Of a DNA stretch of 64,000 nucleotides, positions 10,134 to 22,484 are shown piece by piece (the first letter of the stretch is position 1; each line of letters starts with the position of its first letter). Origin of the DNA: Chrysaora quinquecirrha. Its lineage: Eukaryota; Cnidaria; Scyphozoa; Semaeostomeae; Pelagiidae. The stretch spans positions 259,690-323,689 of the forward strand of contig JACTAT010000013.1 of the NCBI GenBank assembly GCA_014526335.1. The letters are read 5' to 3'. The notes beneath the pieces are model-generated. The model did not search any database, was not told the DNA's origin, and worked only from the letters and a program-made list of their open reading frames with translations. The position numbers and the translations under genes are program-made.

Positions 10134-13100
10134 TCACTGCTCAAATAAATATTGCGATAAATTAAAGTCCAGATTATCAGCGATTGATTGAACGAATTCC
10201 ATTTGCACAAGACATTTGTATTTTGCATTGTCAATTTGATCATCAGCACTGACTTTAGCTATTAAGTTCAAAGTAACAAGAGTTGAAACTTGTGTCAATA
10301 GGCTTGCATTGCAGTCAATATCATCATCAATAATGCTGTAAAATATTGCCATAAGACGATCCAAGGGGAAGGCTTTTGGGCCTAAAAAAACAAAAAAAAC
10401 GATTAATTAAGCAAAGCACCGAAACGACGTACTGTATCAAAGTGAACGCTAAATCCCCGATAACGGTTATAAAAACTGAACGCCTCCCTCAGCTTGAAAC
10501 CCCAAAAAGACTTAATGGTGATAATAACCGGAAAATATATCATTGTGACAGTGTGGCAGTATTACCCTTGCTGGTAGTGAGGGGGAATCGAACCAACGGA
10601 CTTCGGTGTCAATGGCACTAACGCGAACCGCTGTGACACACGTTTTTGGTCACGGAGTGTACCATTGTTGTCTGTCTGGGGAACGAAGTGTTGCCGTGGT
10701 CTTAATTTATATCTCCTCCAATCCTGCTTTGCGCCGCGAGCTGAGGAAGTGACTCTCATTGGATCAATAGAGTGAAGGAAGTAAATTTAATTGGATTAGT
10801 AAGACAAAGATGTAACGATATATAGATGCAAGAGACCTTCAGGTGACTCGCAGTAAAGATATGAACTTTGCAGTAATTTAGCAGAAAAAAAGAAAAAACT
10901 GATTTTTCTTTAAACAGAGAAAGAGAGAACGAGAAAAAGAAACTTGCCCCTTTTAGAGATGTAATATATGTGTGCCCGGTAATTCAATTAAAGGTCTTAT
11001 CCTTGGTGTAAGAATTTGATTGATTTAGAGTTTCCCTGATCCCATTGTTAACGCTTCTCGTCGCTCCCATGTTCCCCTATTCCCTCGCTTCACGGAACCA
11101 AGGTTTCCATAGGGAGTTCAACAGTAGCACAAGAAGAAATGCCAGGAGCAGGAAACAACTTTTGGAATAAAAACGCAGCAATGCAGTTGGAAGAAGCCAA
11201 AAAACTACATACAGCAAAACAAACTTTAGAAAGTTTTCAAGCAAATGTCAAGCCAACAATTCAACATGGAAACCAAATTGAACTGCAAAGAAGAAAGAAA
11301 AGGGTCGAAGAGAAGCTACAGAACATTAAAGAGTTAAACAAACAAATGTCTTATCTTATGGTGCAAGCAGGCATTTCATCTGAAGGAGTGGCCAAAGTAA
11401 ATTGCCAAATTAAGTCTATAAACTAGAAGTCAAAAGAGTTGGAAAGGCAAATGGTATTTTCACAACATAATCCAATGTAGAAGAATCCCCATCTCGAAGG
11501 AATTTTGTTTTTAGATGTATCAAGTGAAGAAGATTTACAGATCCATGCAATTCTTGGAGTCAAGGACTTTGCGTATAGCAGAACTGGGCGTTTGGTGAAA
11601 GGAAGTCAACATGAGCAATGGCTGAGGAAACCATTTTGGGATGGAGATTGAAGGGTGCCATTCAAGAGCAAAACCAAGACAGAAGCAGAAATAGCATAAT
11701 TTTGTGGTAGAGAAACCAAGTTCAATCGTAGATGATTTCACGATTTGGGTATTTTAGGAATAAAAGAAAGAAGTAAAGACGCCTATGAAGATTTCAAGGA
11801 CAATATACCTACAATGAATGATGGTCGATACTCAGTGTAGAATTACAACGAAATAGGGGGCTGCATTATTTACCAAATAACAAGCAATTGTGCGAAACAA
11901 GGTTGAAGAGCTTGCTGAAGAAATTGATAGGAGAAAAACAGACACTCTAGACCTACGATGAAGTTTTCAAGAATCAATTAGAAGAAGGAATAAAAGAGGG
12001 AGTTCCAGAAAAACCAGATGGTCAACGAGTTTCTTATATGCCACACTATTGCGTTGTAGGAACATATGCTGAAACAACAAAGCCTAGAATCGTATGTGAT
12101 GCCAGTGCCAAGGAAAGAAAGTATGAAAAGTCTCTCAATGGTTGCCTTCACATTGGACCTGCACTACACCCGACGCTTTGTGATATGAGATTCGGAATGG
12201 TTCCAATGGCAATACTGAGTGACACAAAAAAGCCTTCTTGCAAATTGTTGTCATTTGTCAACAAAGAAGATCGTGATGTTATGTGATTCTTGTGGTTGAA
12301 AGAAATAAACCAAGAGCCTCCTGAAACTGTTCAACTACACTTTGCAAGAGTTATCTTCAGAGCAGGACCCAGGCTATTCTGCTTGGAGCAACAACCAAAG
12401 AACATGCGGAGAATTTTTGAACGTCTTATTAGGTTACACAGACAAGTAAAAAAATCAAGAACATCATTGTGAATTTTCTAACCTTCTTTTAATTTTCCAG
12501 TGATATTTCAGCAACCATTTACGGATTCAATTATCAAACTGTTTATGTGGAGAATTACCAAAGCACAGATCCAGAGTTCGTGAATCTTGTCACAACTCAC
12601 AAAGACTTTATTCGTTGATGATCTAGCAACCGGTGGCCAGAATACTGAGGAAGTCAAGGAGCTTAAATAGAAGCTACCTACTAGGGGTCTGTTGTAACGT
12701 ATCAGGGGGAAACTTGGACAGCGAAGTCTTGACGCCAAATCCCCTAGCTCATGGACAAAGAATCAAGCCAATGAAGGAGGAGGAGATTTTCAGTGACAAA
12801 GATGAGATTGGGGAGCAAGAAGAAGATTGAAGTATTTACAAACTTGCAAATCGAGAAATTGAAAGAGATTGTCGAAGAATACTTAACCAGTCTTACAGAA
12901 CATCACCGAATCACAATTGGTGAGGAAAACATTATCACTGTTTTAGATACAGTGCGTATCAAAGATGCAAATTTGCCACGAAATATGCGGAAGAGTGGGA
13001 AAGTAAAGCGTATTCCTAGCGCAGATAAGATACCACGGGGAGTCACACTCAAGATGACCTCCAAAGGACGATATGAGATTGATCGACTAGTGCAACAGGT

Positions 13101-14308
13101 GTATTCGCTGGAATTAAAAGCAGAATATGGTTATAATGAAAACAAACAAGAATACTAATGTTAGATGAAGAAGATCAAGACTCCGTTTGATTTAGGGGGG
13201 GGGGGGTGTCTCATAAAATTTGAAAGTATTGACTTTTTGGGACCTTTATGATATTCTAGTTAGTTTATTATAACAGTTGAGGATTTGTTGCTAAGCTGAA
13301 GAATAACGACTTAACAAGACTACTGATAGTTGAGATAACACGAAAAAAATCTGTTCGAAAGAAATCTAAAATACAGTCCTCGGAACAAACTTGTGTTGGT
13401 TAATTTTGAGTCAAATCTACACGGTCCAGATTATGCACGCAGCTAGCGAAGATTTGCGACAGTACAGATTTCAGGCTTTTCATCGAAGATATAGTACTAT
13501 CAGCGCTCTGCTCTGCATCAAAATGTTTTCTGCCGCGCCTTATTCCTGTGGCACTTAGTTATTGCACTAAGGGAGCTCAAACTGCGTTACGCCTCAGCAA
13601 TTTCATCAAGTTCTTTAGCATAGTGGAATAGCCATTAGCTACGTGGTTCTGGAGTCATGTCAGCTGCGTTATGCCTGCTCGTTTTCGTCATTTCGTCATG
13701 AACATGGTAAAAGATGCTTCATGCAGCAATTCTATTTGAGGTCGGGGTACTGGTGAGATCAGATCATCATCTGAAATGGCGTTTCTCTCTGATCGATATA
13801 ATCCTGCAGACGGAGAGCACGCTGGACAATTGAGAATGGAGGCAAGAAAACACGGGAAATAAGAGAGTACGGGAACAAGATGTAGAATTTGACACGCAGG
13901 TAAGAGGGCAAGAAAACACGGGGGGAGGGCACCAAGGGCATTTTGTAAAACTGGTCTCAATCTTAACAATAACACGGCTTTTTGTCTTTGTCGTAATTCA
14001 TCAAGCTATGCGTTTTCGCAGTGTTACGAAATGAGATAAATAATTTCCTAACACTGAAAACATCCTTCACAGCTCTTGCAATGATCTTAACAAAGGGAGA
14101 TATATAAAGTAATGAAATGAATTACCTGTGAGTTTTTCATCAGACTTGTTGCTTTTAGCGGCAGTTTTTGCTCTTTTACTCATCTTTCCATACGTTTGCT
14201 TACAGAAGAATCTACGATCAGTTCGCGATGGATTGTGGGATGCTAGGAAAGCGGCGATCACAAGGAATTTCGACAAATATGGCAGCTCCAGAGAAATCTT
14301 TTGCTTTC
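10134..14308 (-). CDS. ORC5: Origin recognition complex subunit 5, last two coding exons (partial)
   Basis: Two minus-strand exons were found: 14308-14126 and 10381-10134 (stop TGA at 10136-10134). They join in phase across GT-AG sites to give a Gly followed by [16 protein letters not shown]. The first exon encodes [20 protein letters not shown] followed by RTDRRFF, a conserved block near the end of animal ORC5. A lysine-rich linker comes next, and the second exon gives the winged-helix-like C-terminus with [11 protein letters not shown] and ends at FEQ. ORC5 is an AAA+-family subunit of the six-protein complex that marks replication origins. The ATPase exons were not found upstream and may lie in the N gap or further right. 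The ~3.7-kb intron hosts a tRNA-like repeat and a BEL/Pao remnant. Confidence 0.9.
10555..10650 (-). repeat. tRNA-derived SINE-like sequence in the ORC5 intron
   Basis: The minus strand carries an RNA polymerase III B-box (GGTTCGATTCC) about 35 bp downstream of an A-box-like stretch (CAGCGGTTCGCGTTAGTGCC). The spacing suits a tRNA body, but the acceptor stem does not pair. It is best read as a tRNA-derived SINE head or a decayed tRNA. Confidence 0.5.
11100..13165 (+). pseudogene. Decayed BEL/Pao retrotransposon (gag-like, RT and C-terminal fragments)
   Basis: Plus-strand pieces appear in BEL/Pao order. First is a lysine/glutamate-rich coiled-coil-like segment (11139-11426). Next is the start of the reverse transcriptase with [12 protein letters not shown] followed by a conserved [11 protein letters not shown] (12038-12286). 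The catalytic FVDDLAT follows near 12608-12631, and then a DUF5641-like tail with EYLTSL and [12 protein letters not shown] (12793-13158). Many stops and frame changes separate them, and the RNase H and integrase core are missing or unrecognisable, so there is a large internal deletion. No LTRs or primer-binding site were seen. The element lies in the ORC5 intron, opposite to the gene's direction. Confidence 0.8.
13166..14125. other. ORC5 intron, no gene recognised
   Basis: It includes a short G-run (13194-13206) and otherwise unremarkable intron sequence up to the splice donor of the upstream ORC5 exon at 14125. Confidence 0.4.
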
Positions 14309-15230
14309 CTTAACAAAGAGAAATAATCAAATTCATGAATACTTGATGCGCTTAAATCACTGTGCGCTTTCATAGGTATGTGACTAATTAAAAAGACACT
14401 GGTCAAGACTTGGTTTCTTAAAAACAAATGTGTATATTCAATTTTTAATTTAATCTTGGTTGTTCACTCTAAGTTAGTTTAAATTAGTGCTAGATCATTA
14501 TTTTAACCACGAATATAAAATAATATAACCATTTCAATTACTTCTATTTGGAAAAACAATCTTGACAAAAAATACAAAAAACCACGCTTCTAGTTTTGAA
14601 ACCAATATCAGTCATGCTATCTTTCTCGTTGCATTGTTTCATAAAAATCCTTTCCTACCGAGGAGGCATATGAGTTTTTGTCATTTGACAGTCCTGGTTC
14701 TTCTGGTCTTTCGCTTGCTTTATTATTCATGGAACGAGAATTTGGTCAGGCAAACCTTCAGTCAGTCAGATTAGTTGATATCAACACAAACAAAATACCT
14801 GGCATTAGGGTTTTTTTATCAATTCATCAAAATTTGTCCTTATTCGAGACTTTGCATTTATTTGAACATGTGTGCGTAATCATATGAAAATGGTATCAGA
14901 TTTCTCACCAGAAAATTGCAAATAAACTTTTAGCGGTCTCTACATATGTTGGGATTCCTTTCGTCCAACACGGAGGAAAATTAATCTTATTAAAACTCTA
15001 CTCTCGTTCGTTGGGCACTTATAATAATCTGTTCTATTACTAATCTTGAAATGAAATTAGAAAAATTAAGATGCATATAAATCAAAAACAGTTATCAAGA
15101 TGACATTACTTTGGACTGTCTTCGTTAGAAGACCGCAAGTATTTTGCCTGGCAAAAATATGGTCCGCAAAAGTACCCTGTTTACCCAAAAATTACATGGC
15201 TTAACAATGTTTTCTTTGATTGGAAAATCA
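14309..15230. other. No gene recognised (upstream ORC5 intron)
   Basis: I searched the minus strand for the next ORC5 exon (the region before ELPYLSKF) and found none. The sequence appears unique and AT-rich. Confidence 0.4.
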
Positions 15231-15418
15231 AATAAAAGACTTTGTTCTCTTACTTGGACTCTTCAATCAAATCTATTTGCCTTCTCACTGTATCCCGCAA
15301 GCTGACTGGTGTTGAAAACATAATACCGATTCAGCTTTAATTATCTGATTGGGGTATTTCGATCCACATCTTGGTATAGATTTCGGCATAGTCAATTGTT
15401 TCTGTCTGTTTCTGATGT
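15231..15418 (+). repeat. Dispersed repeat, copy A (second copy at 54312-54495)
   Basis: About 185 bp starting at AGACTTTGTTCTCTTACTTG and ending at TTTCTGTCTGTTTCTGATGT is repeated nearly base for base at 54312-54495. The similarity stops abruptly at the right. A related, more diverged piece lies at 58140-58230, and a related inverted piece near 55020-55100. Confidence 0.7.
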
Positions 15419-15419
15419 T

Positions 15420-15539
15420 TTATACCCCAATCAGTGTCCAACAAAAAAGATCAGGCGGTGGGGCAGGCTTCTTGTTTTATTTTTCAAATTTGTAAATAAC
15501 CTAACACCTGAATATACAAGACCATTCCTAAGTGTTTCG
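15420..15539 (+). pseudogene. LINE reverse-transcriptase tail fragment, cut by the gap
   Basis: The plus-strand translation FFKFVNNLTPEYTRPFL resembles the conserved 'YKIVNNLTPxYL' segment after the catalytic core of many non-LTR retrotransposon reverse transcriptases. It stops at the N run. Confidence 0.45.
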
Positions 15540-16039
15540 NNNNNNNNNNNNNNNNNNNNNNNNNNNNNNNNNNNNNNNNNNNNNNNNNNNNNNNNNNNNN
15601 NNNNNNNNNNNNNNNNNNNNNNNNNNNNNNNNNNNNNNNNNNNNNNNNNNNNNNNNNNNNNNNNNNNNNNNNNNNNNNNNNNNNNNNNNNNNNNNNNNNN
15701 NNNNNNNNNNNNNNNNNNNNNNNNNNNNNNNNNNNNNNNNNNNNNNNNNNNNNNNNNNNNNNNNNNNNNNNNNNNNNNNNNNNNNNNNNNNNNNNNNNNN
15801 NNNNNNNNNNNNNNNNNNNNNNNNNNNNNNNNNNNNNNNNNNNNNNNNNNNNNNNNNNNNNNNNNNNNNNNNNNNNNNNNNNNNNNNNNNNNNNNNNNNN
15901 NNNNNNNNNNNNNNNNNNNNNNNNNNNNNNNNNNNNNNNNNNNNNNNNNNNNNNNNNNNNNNNNNNNNNNNNNNNNNNNNNNNNNNNNNNNNNNNNNNNN
16001 NNNNNNNNNNNNNNNNNNNNNNNNNNNNNNNNNNNNNNN
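15540..16039. other. Assembly gap (500 N)
   Basis: An exact 500-base run of N. Round-number length suggests a placeholder of unknown true size. Confidence 0.99.
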
Positions 16040-16399
16040 CCATCTGATTCTTTGTAGGCTGTATCAGCAATAAACTGAATAAAACAACCAATGACATCGC
16101 TTGTTAGCTGAACACCGAATTTAATTTGTTTTACAGAGCTTACATAAACTTTGGGAGTGACTGTCTAGGAGATTATCTTTTACAACAAAATCTTTTCTTA
16201 ATCAGGAAATTCCTATTTGTATCCTCTCGGGTGCTTGTAGAATGTCCCACCGAGAAATTGCTTGACATTTAAGCCCTTTAAGCTCTCTTCCATAAGTAGA
16301 GTACGAAAGTATACTCACCATTTGAGAAGCATCTCTTCATAATCATGTAATCCTTCAAACTATGCGCCCCCTTTTGGTGGCCATGCGATGACCTTGCTT
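16040..16399. other. No gene recognised, right of the gap
   Basis: AT-rich sequence with no supported exon. A short minus-strand frame near 16040-16075 behind an AG is too small to claim. Confidence 0.4.
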
Positions 16400-16661
16400 C
16401 CAATCTACATAAAAATTATCATGAGGTCCCCACAAGGTGGTGCTCTGAGACAGGCAAGAGCTAATCTGTATATACCAAAATTGGAGTAGTCCTGGAAACT
16501 GATTTTGTCACAGTCCCTCCGACGCTGTGGGCAGTGGAACAAAACTTTGCTTTTGGAATCATTTTTAAATTTGTTTGTTGTTATTTTCAAACTTGTTTTG
16601 TTTGCTTCTCATTCCGTGAATATAAGGGCCAGTAGTAGATTATTTCTCCAGGAGACAGTGA

Positions 16662-16732
16662 GGCTGGCTAGCCAAGTGGTTATAACACTTGCCTTCTATC
16701 CCGCAGGTCCTGAGTTTGAATTCTATCTATGG
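16662..16732 (+). repeat. tRNA-like module 2, satellite block 1
   Basis: The sequence has an A-box-like TAGCCAAGTGGTTATAAC and a B-box-like GAGTTTGAATTC at tRNA spacing. It resembles the Ser/Leu class at its 5' half. The two ends do not form an acceptor stem, so a functional tRNA is unlikely. Confidence 0.5.
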
Positions 16733-17559
16733 CAATTCTTATTGTTTTGGTTTTTCACTTTATAGTTTTAAATGATCCAAGAAACCTGTTTAGAGTTCAT
16801 TTTAATTTCATGTTCATTTCCATTTCAATTTAAGTTTTATATACACCTTTAACTTTGAATTTAATTTCAATTTCCATTTCAATTTTTGCCTTAATTTTTA
16901 TTTCAATTTAATATACAATTTTATTGCATTCATGATTTCAATTTAAAATTAGACTGCAAAGATTAATTTCAAGTTTATGATTTAGTTCCACTTTAAGATT
17001 AAGCCAAGATTTAAATGAACATTAAAAATAACATTGAAATTAACATAAAGATCAAGTTTTGATATAAGACGGAGGTTTATTATAAATGCAAATTAAAAAT
17101 AAAGATGAAATTACTTATCAAGGTCAGTTTGGACATTTATTTAAAATTACAACCAATATTGAGATTAAAAATTTCCGTTCTACTTTTTTTTAACTTTAGA
17201 TTACATTTATTTTAATTTGAATTATAATTTCAAGTTTTACAATTTCAGTTATAATTTCAATTTACATTAACATTTTTATTTTAATTCTAATTTTGATGTT
17301 AAGTTAATTTCAATGTTAGCTGCAATTTCAATCGTTGCCTAAATTTTCATTTCAATTTCAATATAAAATGATGTTGAAATTAAAATTTCAATTAATTCAG
17401 GTATTAAAGCTTTATATTTGGAAGAAGATTAAGATTGGCTTTAGGTTTAAGATTCAGTTCCACTTTAAGATTAAGAGAAGATTTTTCAGTCCCACTTTAA
17501 GACTGAGAAAAGATTTAGATTAAGATTTGGATTTAAATTTTAGGTTACATTAAGGCTAA

Positions 17560-17900
17560 CATTAAGATAGACATTAAGATTAAGATCAAGCTCAAGATAA
17601 AGATAAAGATAAAGATAAGGATAAAGATAAAGATAAAGATAAAGATAAAGATAAAGATAAAGATAAAGATAAAGATAAAGATAAAAATGAAGATCAAGAT
17701 CCAGATCCAGATGAAGATAAAGATAGAGCTGAAGAGAATGAAGATGAAGATCAAGAGAATGAAGATGAAGATTAAGATTAAGATTAAGATTAAGATTCGA
17801 ATTTAGGTAGGAGTTAAGATTGTGTATGATTCCATTAAAGTTGAAGACTAAGAATAAGAGAAAGGCTAAGATTTAGATTAAGATCAAGATCAAAGTTTAA
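17560..17900 (+). repeat. Purine-rich AAGATA/AAGATT simple-sequence array
   Basis: A near-pure run of AAAGAT hexamers (about 17590-17690) grades into AAGATT and GAAGATGAAG variants on both sides. It is the longest and purest instance of a component present in every satellite unit. The minus-strand frame through it, rich in Ile and Phe, is an artefact. Confidence 0.85.
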
Positions 17901-20900
17901 GATATAGATTCGAATTATGATTAGAATTCAGATTAGCAGCAAATATAGCCATTTCAATGCACAATACCTTTTAAGTTCAAAGTTGTTATTGGGAGAGCTA
18001 TTGGAAGCGGTGGTCCTCAGGAGGCAGTGGTCTTCGACAGGCAAGGGCTAGTCTGTATATACTAAAATAGGAGTAGGCTCCAAAATAAATTTTGTCATAG
18101 TAGCTCTGCGACTGTGGGCAGTGGTACGATTTTCCCACTTTCCCACTTTCCCTTTGCTGTGCCGCCTATTGGGTATGCAAGCCATCGCCTTGTCAATTTT
18201 TCCAAACTGCCTTCCCTCCTGGGGTAATTTGGGCTTACCCTTCTTTGATGTGCATCATTGGTGCCTGTTTGAACAATCACGTGGTTGTTTTCTGTAGAAG
18301 GATTATCATTTAATCACAACAAGGCATTGTAGCTCACTGTGGCCAACGCCACTGTAACCGCTTAGTGGGGAGTTCAACTCCCCTTAGGAGAACATCTTTT
18401 CCTTTCAAATTTTTTGTTTCTGTGATTTTTGTGTTGGAAATGTTTATAAAAGGCCGAGGAGGCGTCTGGTAACCAAAATTTACTTTTGGTTCAATTTTTA
18501 AGTTCTTTAGACATTATTTTTTAACATGTTTTGTTTTTCCCCTCCATGAATATTAGGACCAGTAGGAGATTATCTTTCTACTAACCAGTACGGCTGTATA
18601 GCCATGTGGTTAAATAATGCAGGGCTGGAGTTCAATTCTTATGGACATTTTGTTTTTTTCTTCTGTTTTTGAATAGCCTGAAAAGTTTCTTTGCATCTTG
18701 AAAACATTTCCAAAACCCTGAAATGCTTCACAATATCTATTTCAATTTAATTATAACTTCAGTATTTCTTACTTCTTATTGTATTTCCGTTCCCATTTAC
18801 ACTCATTTTTTTATAAGAAACTAAGCTCTGAGCCATATAGTATGGTTTCTTAACTTTGGGCACAATTTGTACAGTAAAGGTTTCTTGCAGAGTTTCTTAA
18901 CTTCAGAATCGAAGTTTTGAAATTTTCTTCAATTACAGTTTTATTATAAAGTATCATGTTCTTAGCAACCAAATAGACATTGTCTGGAATTGACCCTAGT
19001 ATAATAGCTGTTTGGGATTACTTTTACCTAAACATTGCACAAAGCACATCAGTGAAAGAGAATGCTGAATTTATAAGCAGTATTAGTTTCTTACTTTTTT
19101 CTTACTTCTTTGTCTATATTGAAGAGTTTCTTGATTTTTCAGAAAAGGCATCTATAGTTTCTTATAGTCGGTTTCCTATAAAAAATTGAGTACATCTTGA
19201 ATTTCAATGTTTTTTGTTTTTGTGGTTTGAAATAGTCTAATAAGCCGGGGTGGTGGTACTTCAGTGTATAGCAACTTCAACACATACAATTTCTTTGAGG
19301 TAGAAGTTGTTATTGGTGCAGTTCATGGGAGGCGGTGGTCCTCGGAATTTTTTTGGTTTTTTTACTTCATAGTTTTGAATGGTCAGGGAAGTGTGCATAA
19401 CATTCATTTTAAATTGATGTTCATTCAATTTATTTTTCATTTTGATTTCAATTTGGTTTCAAATTTTAGTTTTATATATAATTTTAACTTTGATTTTTAT
19501 TTCCAATTCAATTTCAATTTTTGTCTTCATTTCTTTTTTAATTTTTCAATTTCAACATACAATTTCATTGAATTTAAGATTTCAATTTAAGACGAGGAAT
19601 GCAGGATAAATTTGAAAAAAGATTAGGTTTTAATTTAAGTTGAAGATTGACTTCCACTGATATTAGATTAATATTAGGATTTAGATTTAGTTTGAGATTA
19701 AGATTAATATTAATATTAAGATTAAGATTAAGATTAAGAATGATACTAAGATTAAAATTCTAATTGAGGTGGAAGTTAAGATTAAGATTCCATTTGAGTT
19801 GAAGACTAAGATTAAAACTAAGACTAACATGAAGATTAAGATTAAGATCTAGGTTTATGATAAAGATTTGGATGAAGATTCTAATTTAGATTAACAGGAA
19901 ATATAGGCACCTCAATGTACAATGCCTTCGAGCTGGCAGTTATTATTTACTGAGTTCATGGGAGGCAGTGGTCCAGACGAGGCGGTGCTCTTAGACAGGC
20001 AAGGGCTAGTCTGTATATACTAAAATGGGAGAAGTCATGGAAACCGATTTGTCACTTTGTTCTGCCCCTGTGGGCAGTGATGCGATTTTCCAACTTTCCC
20101 CCTGCTCTGCCGCCTATGGGGTAGGTGACCCATCACCCTTTCGTTTTTGTCAACTGCTCTCCTTCTGGGGTAACTGGGGCTAACCCTTTGTTTGAAGTGC
20201 GTCATTGGTGCCTGTTTTAACCATCGCCCGATTTTTTTCTCTACGAGGACTATCACTGAAACACAACAAGGCACTGTAGCATGGTCGGTAAGGCGGCGTG
20301 TCTCCTGAGCTGCAATGTAGAGTCAGGAGTTCAACTTCCCTCAGGAGAAAATTATTTCTGTTATTTTGGTGTGGAAATGTTTTCAAAAGGCCAAGGAGAC
20401 GTCTGGTAACTAAAATTTGCTTTTTGTGTAATTTTTAAGTTCCTTAGACATAATTTTTTAGCGTGTTTTGTTGTTTCCTTCCTTGAATATTAGGAACACT
20501 GGGAGATTATCATTGACTAAGCAATGCGGCTGTGTAGCCAAGTGGTTAAATACTCCCCTGCTACCCAGAATGGCTGGAGATTAAATTCCTTTAAGGGCAA
20601 ATTTTTGGTGTTTTCGTTTTTGTGATTTAAATAGTTTACAATTATTTTCAATGTCTTAAAGTCACTTCGACAAAACTAGAAGGCTTTTTGGAATGACTCA
20701 AATCTTTAGATCTATTCCTCTCATATCTTTTCACTTATAAATTTATTTTTAATTTATCTCTCAACACTAACTTTCATTTTCATTTGGTTTTTATTTCAAT
20801 TTTAATTTCATCTTTAATTTTAATTTTAATTTTTATTGCAGCTGAAGAATTTAGAATAATATTAAAATTTATTTTAAATAAAAGATTAATGTCACTTTTA

Positions 20901-22000
20901 CTAATTTCAACATTAAGCCCAATACTCTTAGGTACCAAATGAACGGGGGGTGGGAAATTTTTTTCGAAAATTTAATATACAAGGGGTCCTTTTAAGGTCC
21001 GGGGGTGGGGGTTAAACTAATAAACATAGTTCAATCCTTTCACAAGTGGAATTGTTTCTTCAAAAATAAATAAATGGGGGTTCTAAAAAGGTTCGGAGGG
21101 GGACTCAAAATTAATAAACGGGGGGATGTTTCTTTGGCATGTAAGAGTATGAAGATGAATTAAGATGATGATAAAGTTTGAGATTGGCATTATTGCATGT
21201 TGTTATTGCTTATTGCATTGATAAACAACAACATTAACATAGATTATATGTTTCAATGTTATTTCAGATTTACGTCAAGATTAACATAAAGGTTCAGATT
21301 AAGACTGATTTGAAAAAGAGCTCCAGTTTACAAATTAAGAATAACTTTAAGTTTAAGTTCAAAAATGAAAGACTGATACTTAGACCAAGAATAACACAGA
21401 GTAAGACTAATATTAAGATGGATTTCAAGATTTACAAAAACTAAGATTAACATTAACATTAAGATTAAGATTAAGAGTGATATTAAGATTAAAATTAATA
21501 TTCAGATTCTGATTAAGATTAACATTTAGATTAAGATTAAGGTTAAGATTCCAATTCAGGTAGAAGTTAAGATTAAGATTCCATTTATGTTGAAGACTAA
21601 GATTAAGACTAGACGAACATTAAGATTAAGATCAAGATTTAGATTAACAGCAAATATAGCCACCTCAATGCACAGTGCCTTATTGGTGGCAGTTGTTGTT
21701 GGTGGAGTTCATCGGAGGCAGTGGTCCTCATGAGGCAGTGCTCTTACACGGGCAAGGGCTAGTCTTATATACTAATTTTGAGTAGTTACAGTGACAATTT
21801 TGTCACAGCATCTCCTCCGAGGCCATTTATGTCATGCTTCTCAAACCTGCACCCCTCTGTGCAACCCATTCTGTTGTTGAGCCATCACTTGCCATATCTT
21901 TCCTACCATTTCTAGGGTAAACGGGGAAATAAGGCATTGTCATAAGGCATTGTCTTGCCCAATTAGAACCCTTTGTTTACGCCCTAGGTTACTGGCTTGC

Positions 22001-22480
22001 TGGTTGTTAAATTCTTCTTACTTCCTAACAATGACAACAAGTAATAAAGCTGACTGAATATATCTACTAGATTTCATGCATACCTGGAAATAACAACTTT
22101 TCTAGATCTTAAATGATTTAACATTGTTGTTTACAGGAAAATTCAGTCAACCGGCTTGAATTGCATTGTCTTAATTCTTTTACCCCTTTAATTGAAACAA
22201 AATGCCATTACCTGGTTTGAAAAGCTTATTCAGAAGTGTGTTTCATTCAAAGCAAAACAAAAACCTTTGAAAAGGTTGTGAAAAGCGCATTTGAAAGCCA
22301 ACAAAGCCCTTTCCAAATACCACTGTGAAGTCTAAGCTAGCTGGATAGCAACTTTTGACTATGCAGTATGAAGCAGGGATGAGTAAGAAAGATCAACTAC
22401 CGCAAGGACAGGACAAACAGGATCCTGCAGGAAACCTGAGTCCCTGACCCGGGACCGAATCTACATGATCAGACTGACAA
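22001..22480. other. No gene recognised between satellite and 51-bp array
   Basis: Sequence of average complexity, without recognisable repeats or exons. Confidence 0.35.
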
Positions 22481-22484
22481 TGAC

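Larger units (their letters stand above)
16400..22000 (+). repeat. Complex satellite block 1 (double tRNA-like unit)
   Basis: About four diverged copies of a 1.7-2 kb unit lie here, beginning near 16440, 18048, 20002 and 21757, each marked by GGCAAGGGCTAGTCT followed by TATATACTAAAAT (the first is altered). A typical unit contains, in order: this marker; a G/C-richer stretch ending GGGGTAACTGGGGCTAACCC and a GTGCGTCATTGGTGCCTGTT block; tRNA-like module 1; a spacer with GACGTCTGGTAAC; tRNA-like module 2; AT-rich polypyrimidine sequence; a run of AAGATTAAGATT-type repeats; and a closing block with GGCGGTGGTCCTCATGAGG. Module 1 copies: 18321-18390 and 20269-20347. Module 2 copies: 16662-16732, 18592-18650 and 20528-20608. 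No protein gene is supported here. Confidence 0.8.

Noticed and set aside
14128..14313. Hydrophobic plus-strand frame resembling a signal peptide
   Set aside because: It is the antisense of the ORC5 exon 14308-14126.
16040..16080. Short minus-strand exon (FIADTAYKESDG) behind a TTCAG acceptor, next to the gap
   Set aside because: Too short to identify, and it does not match ORC5 or any family I can name.
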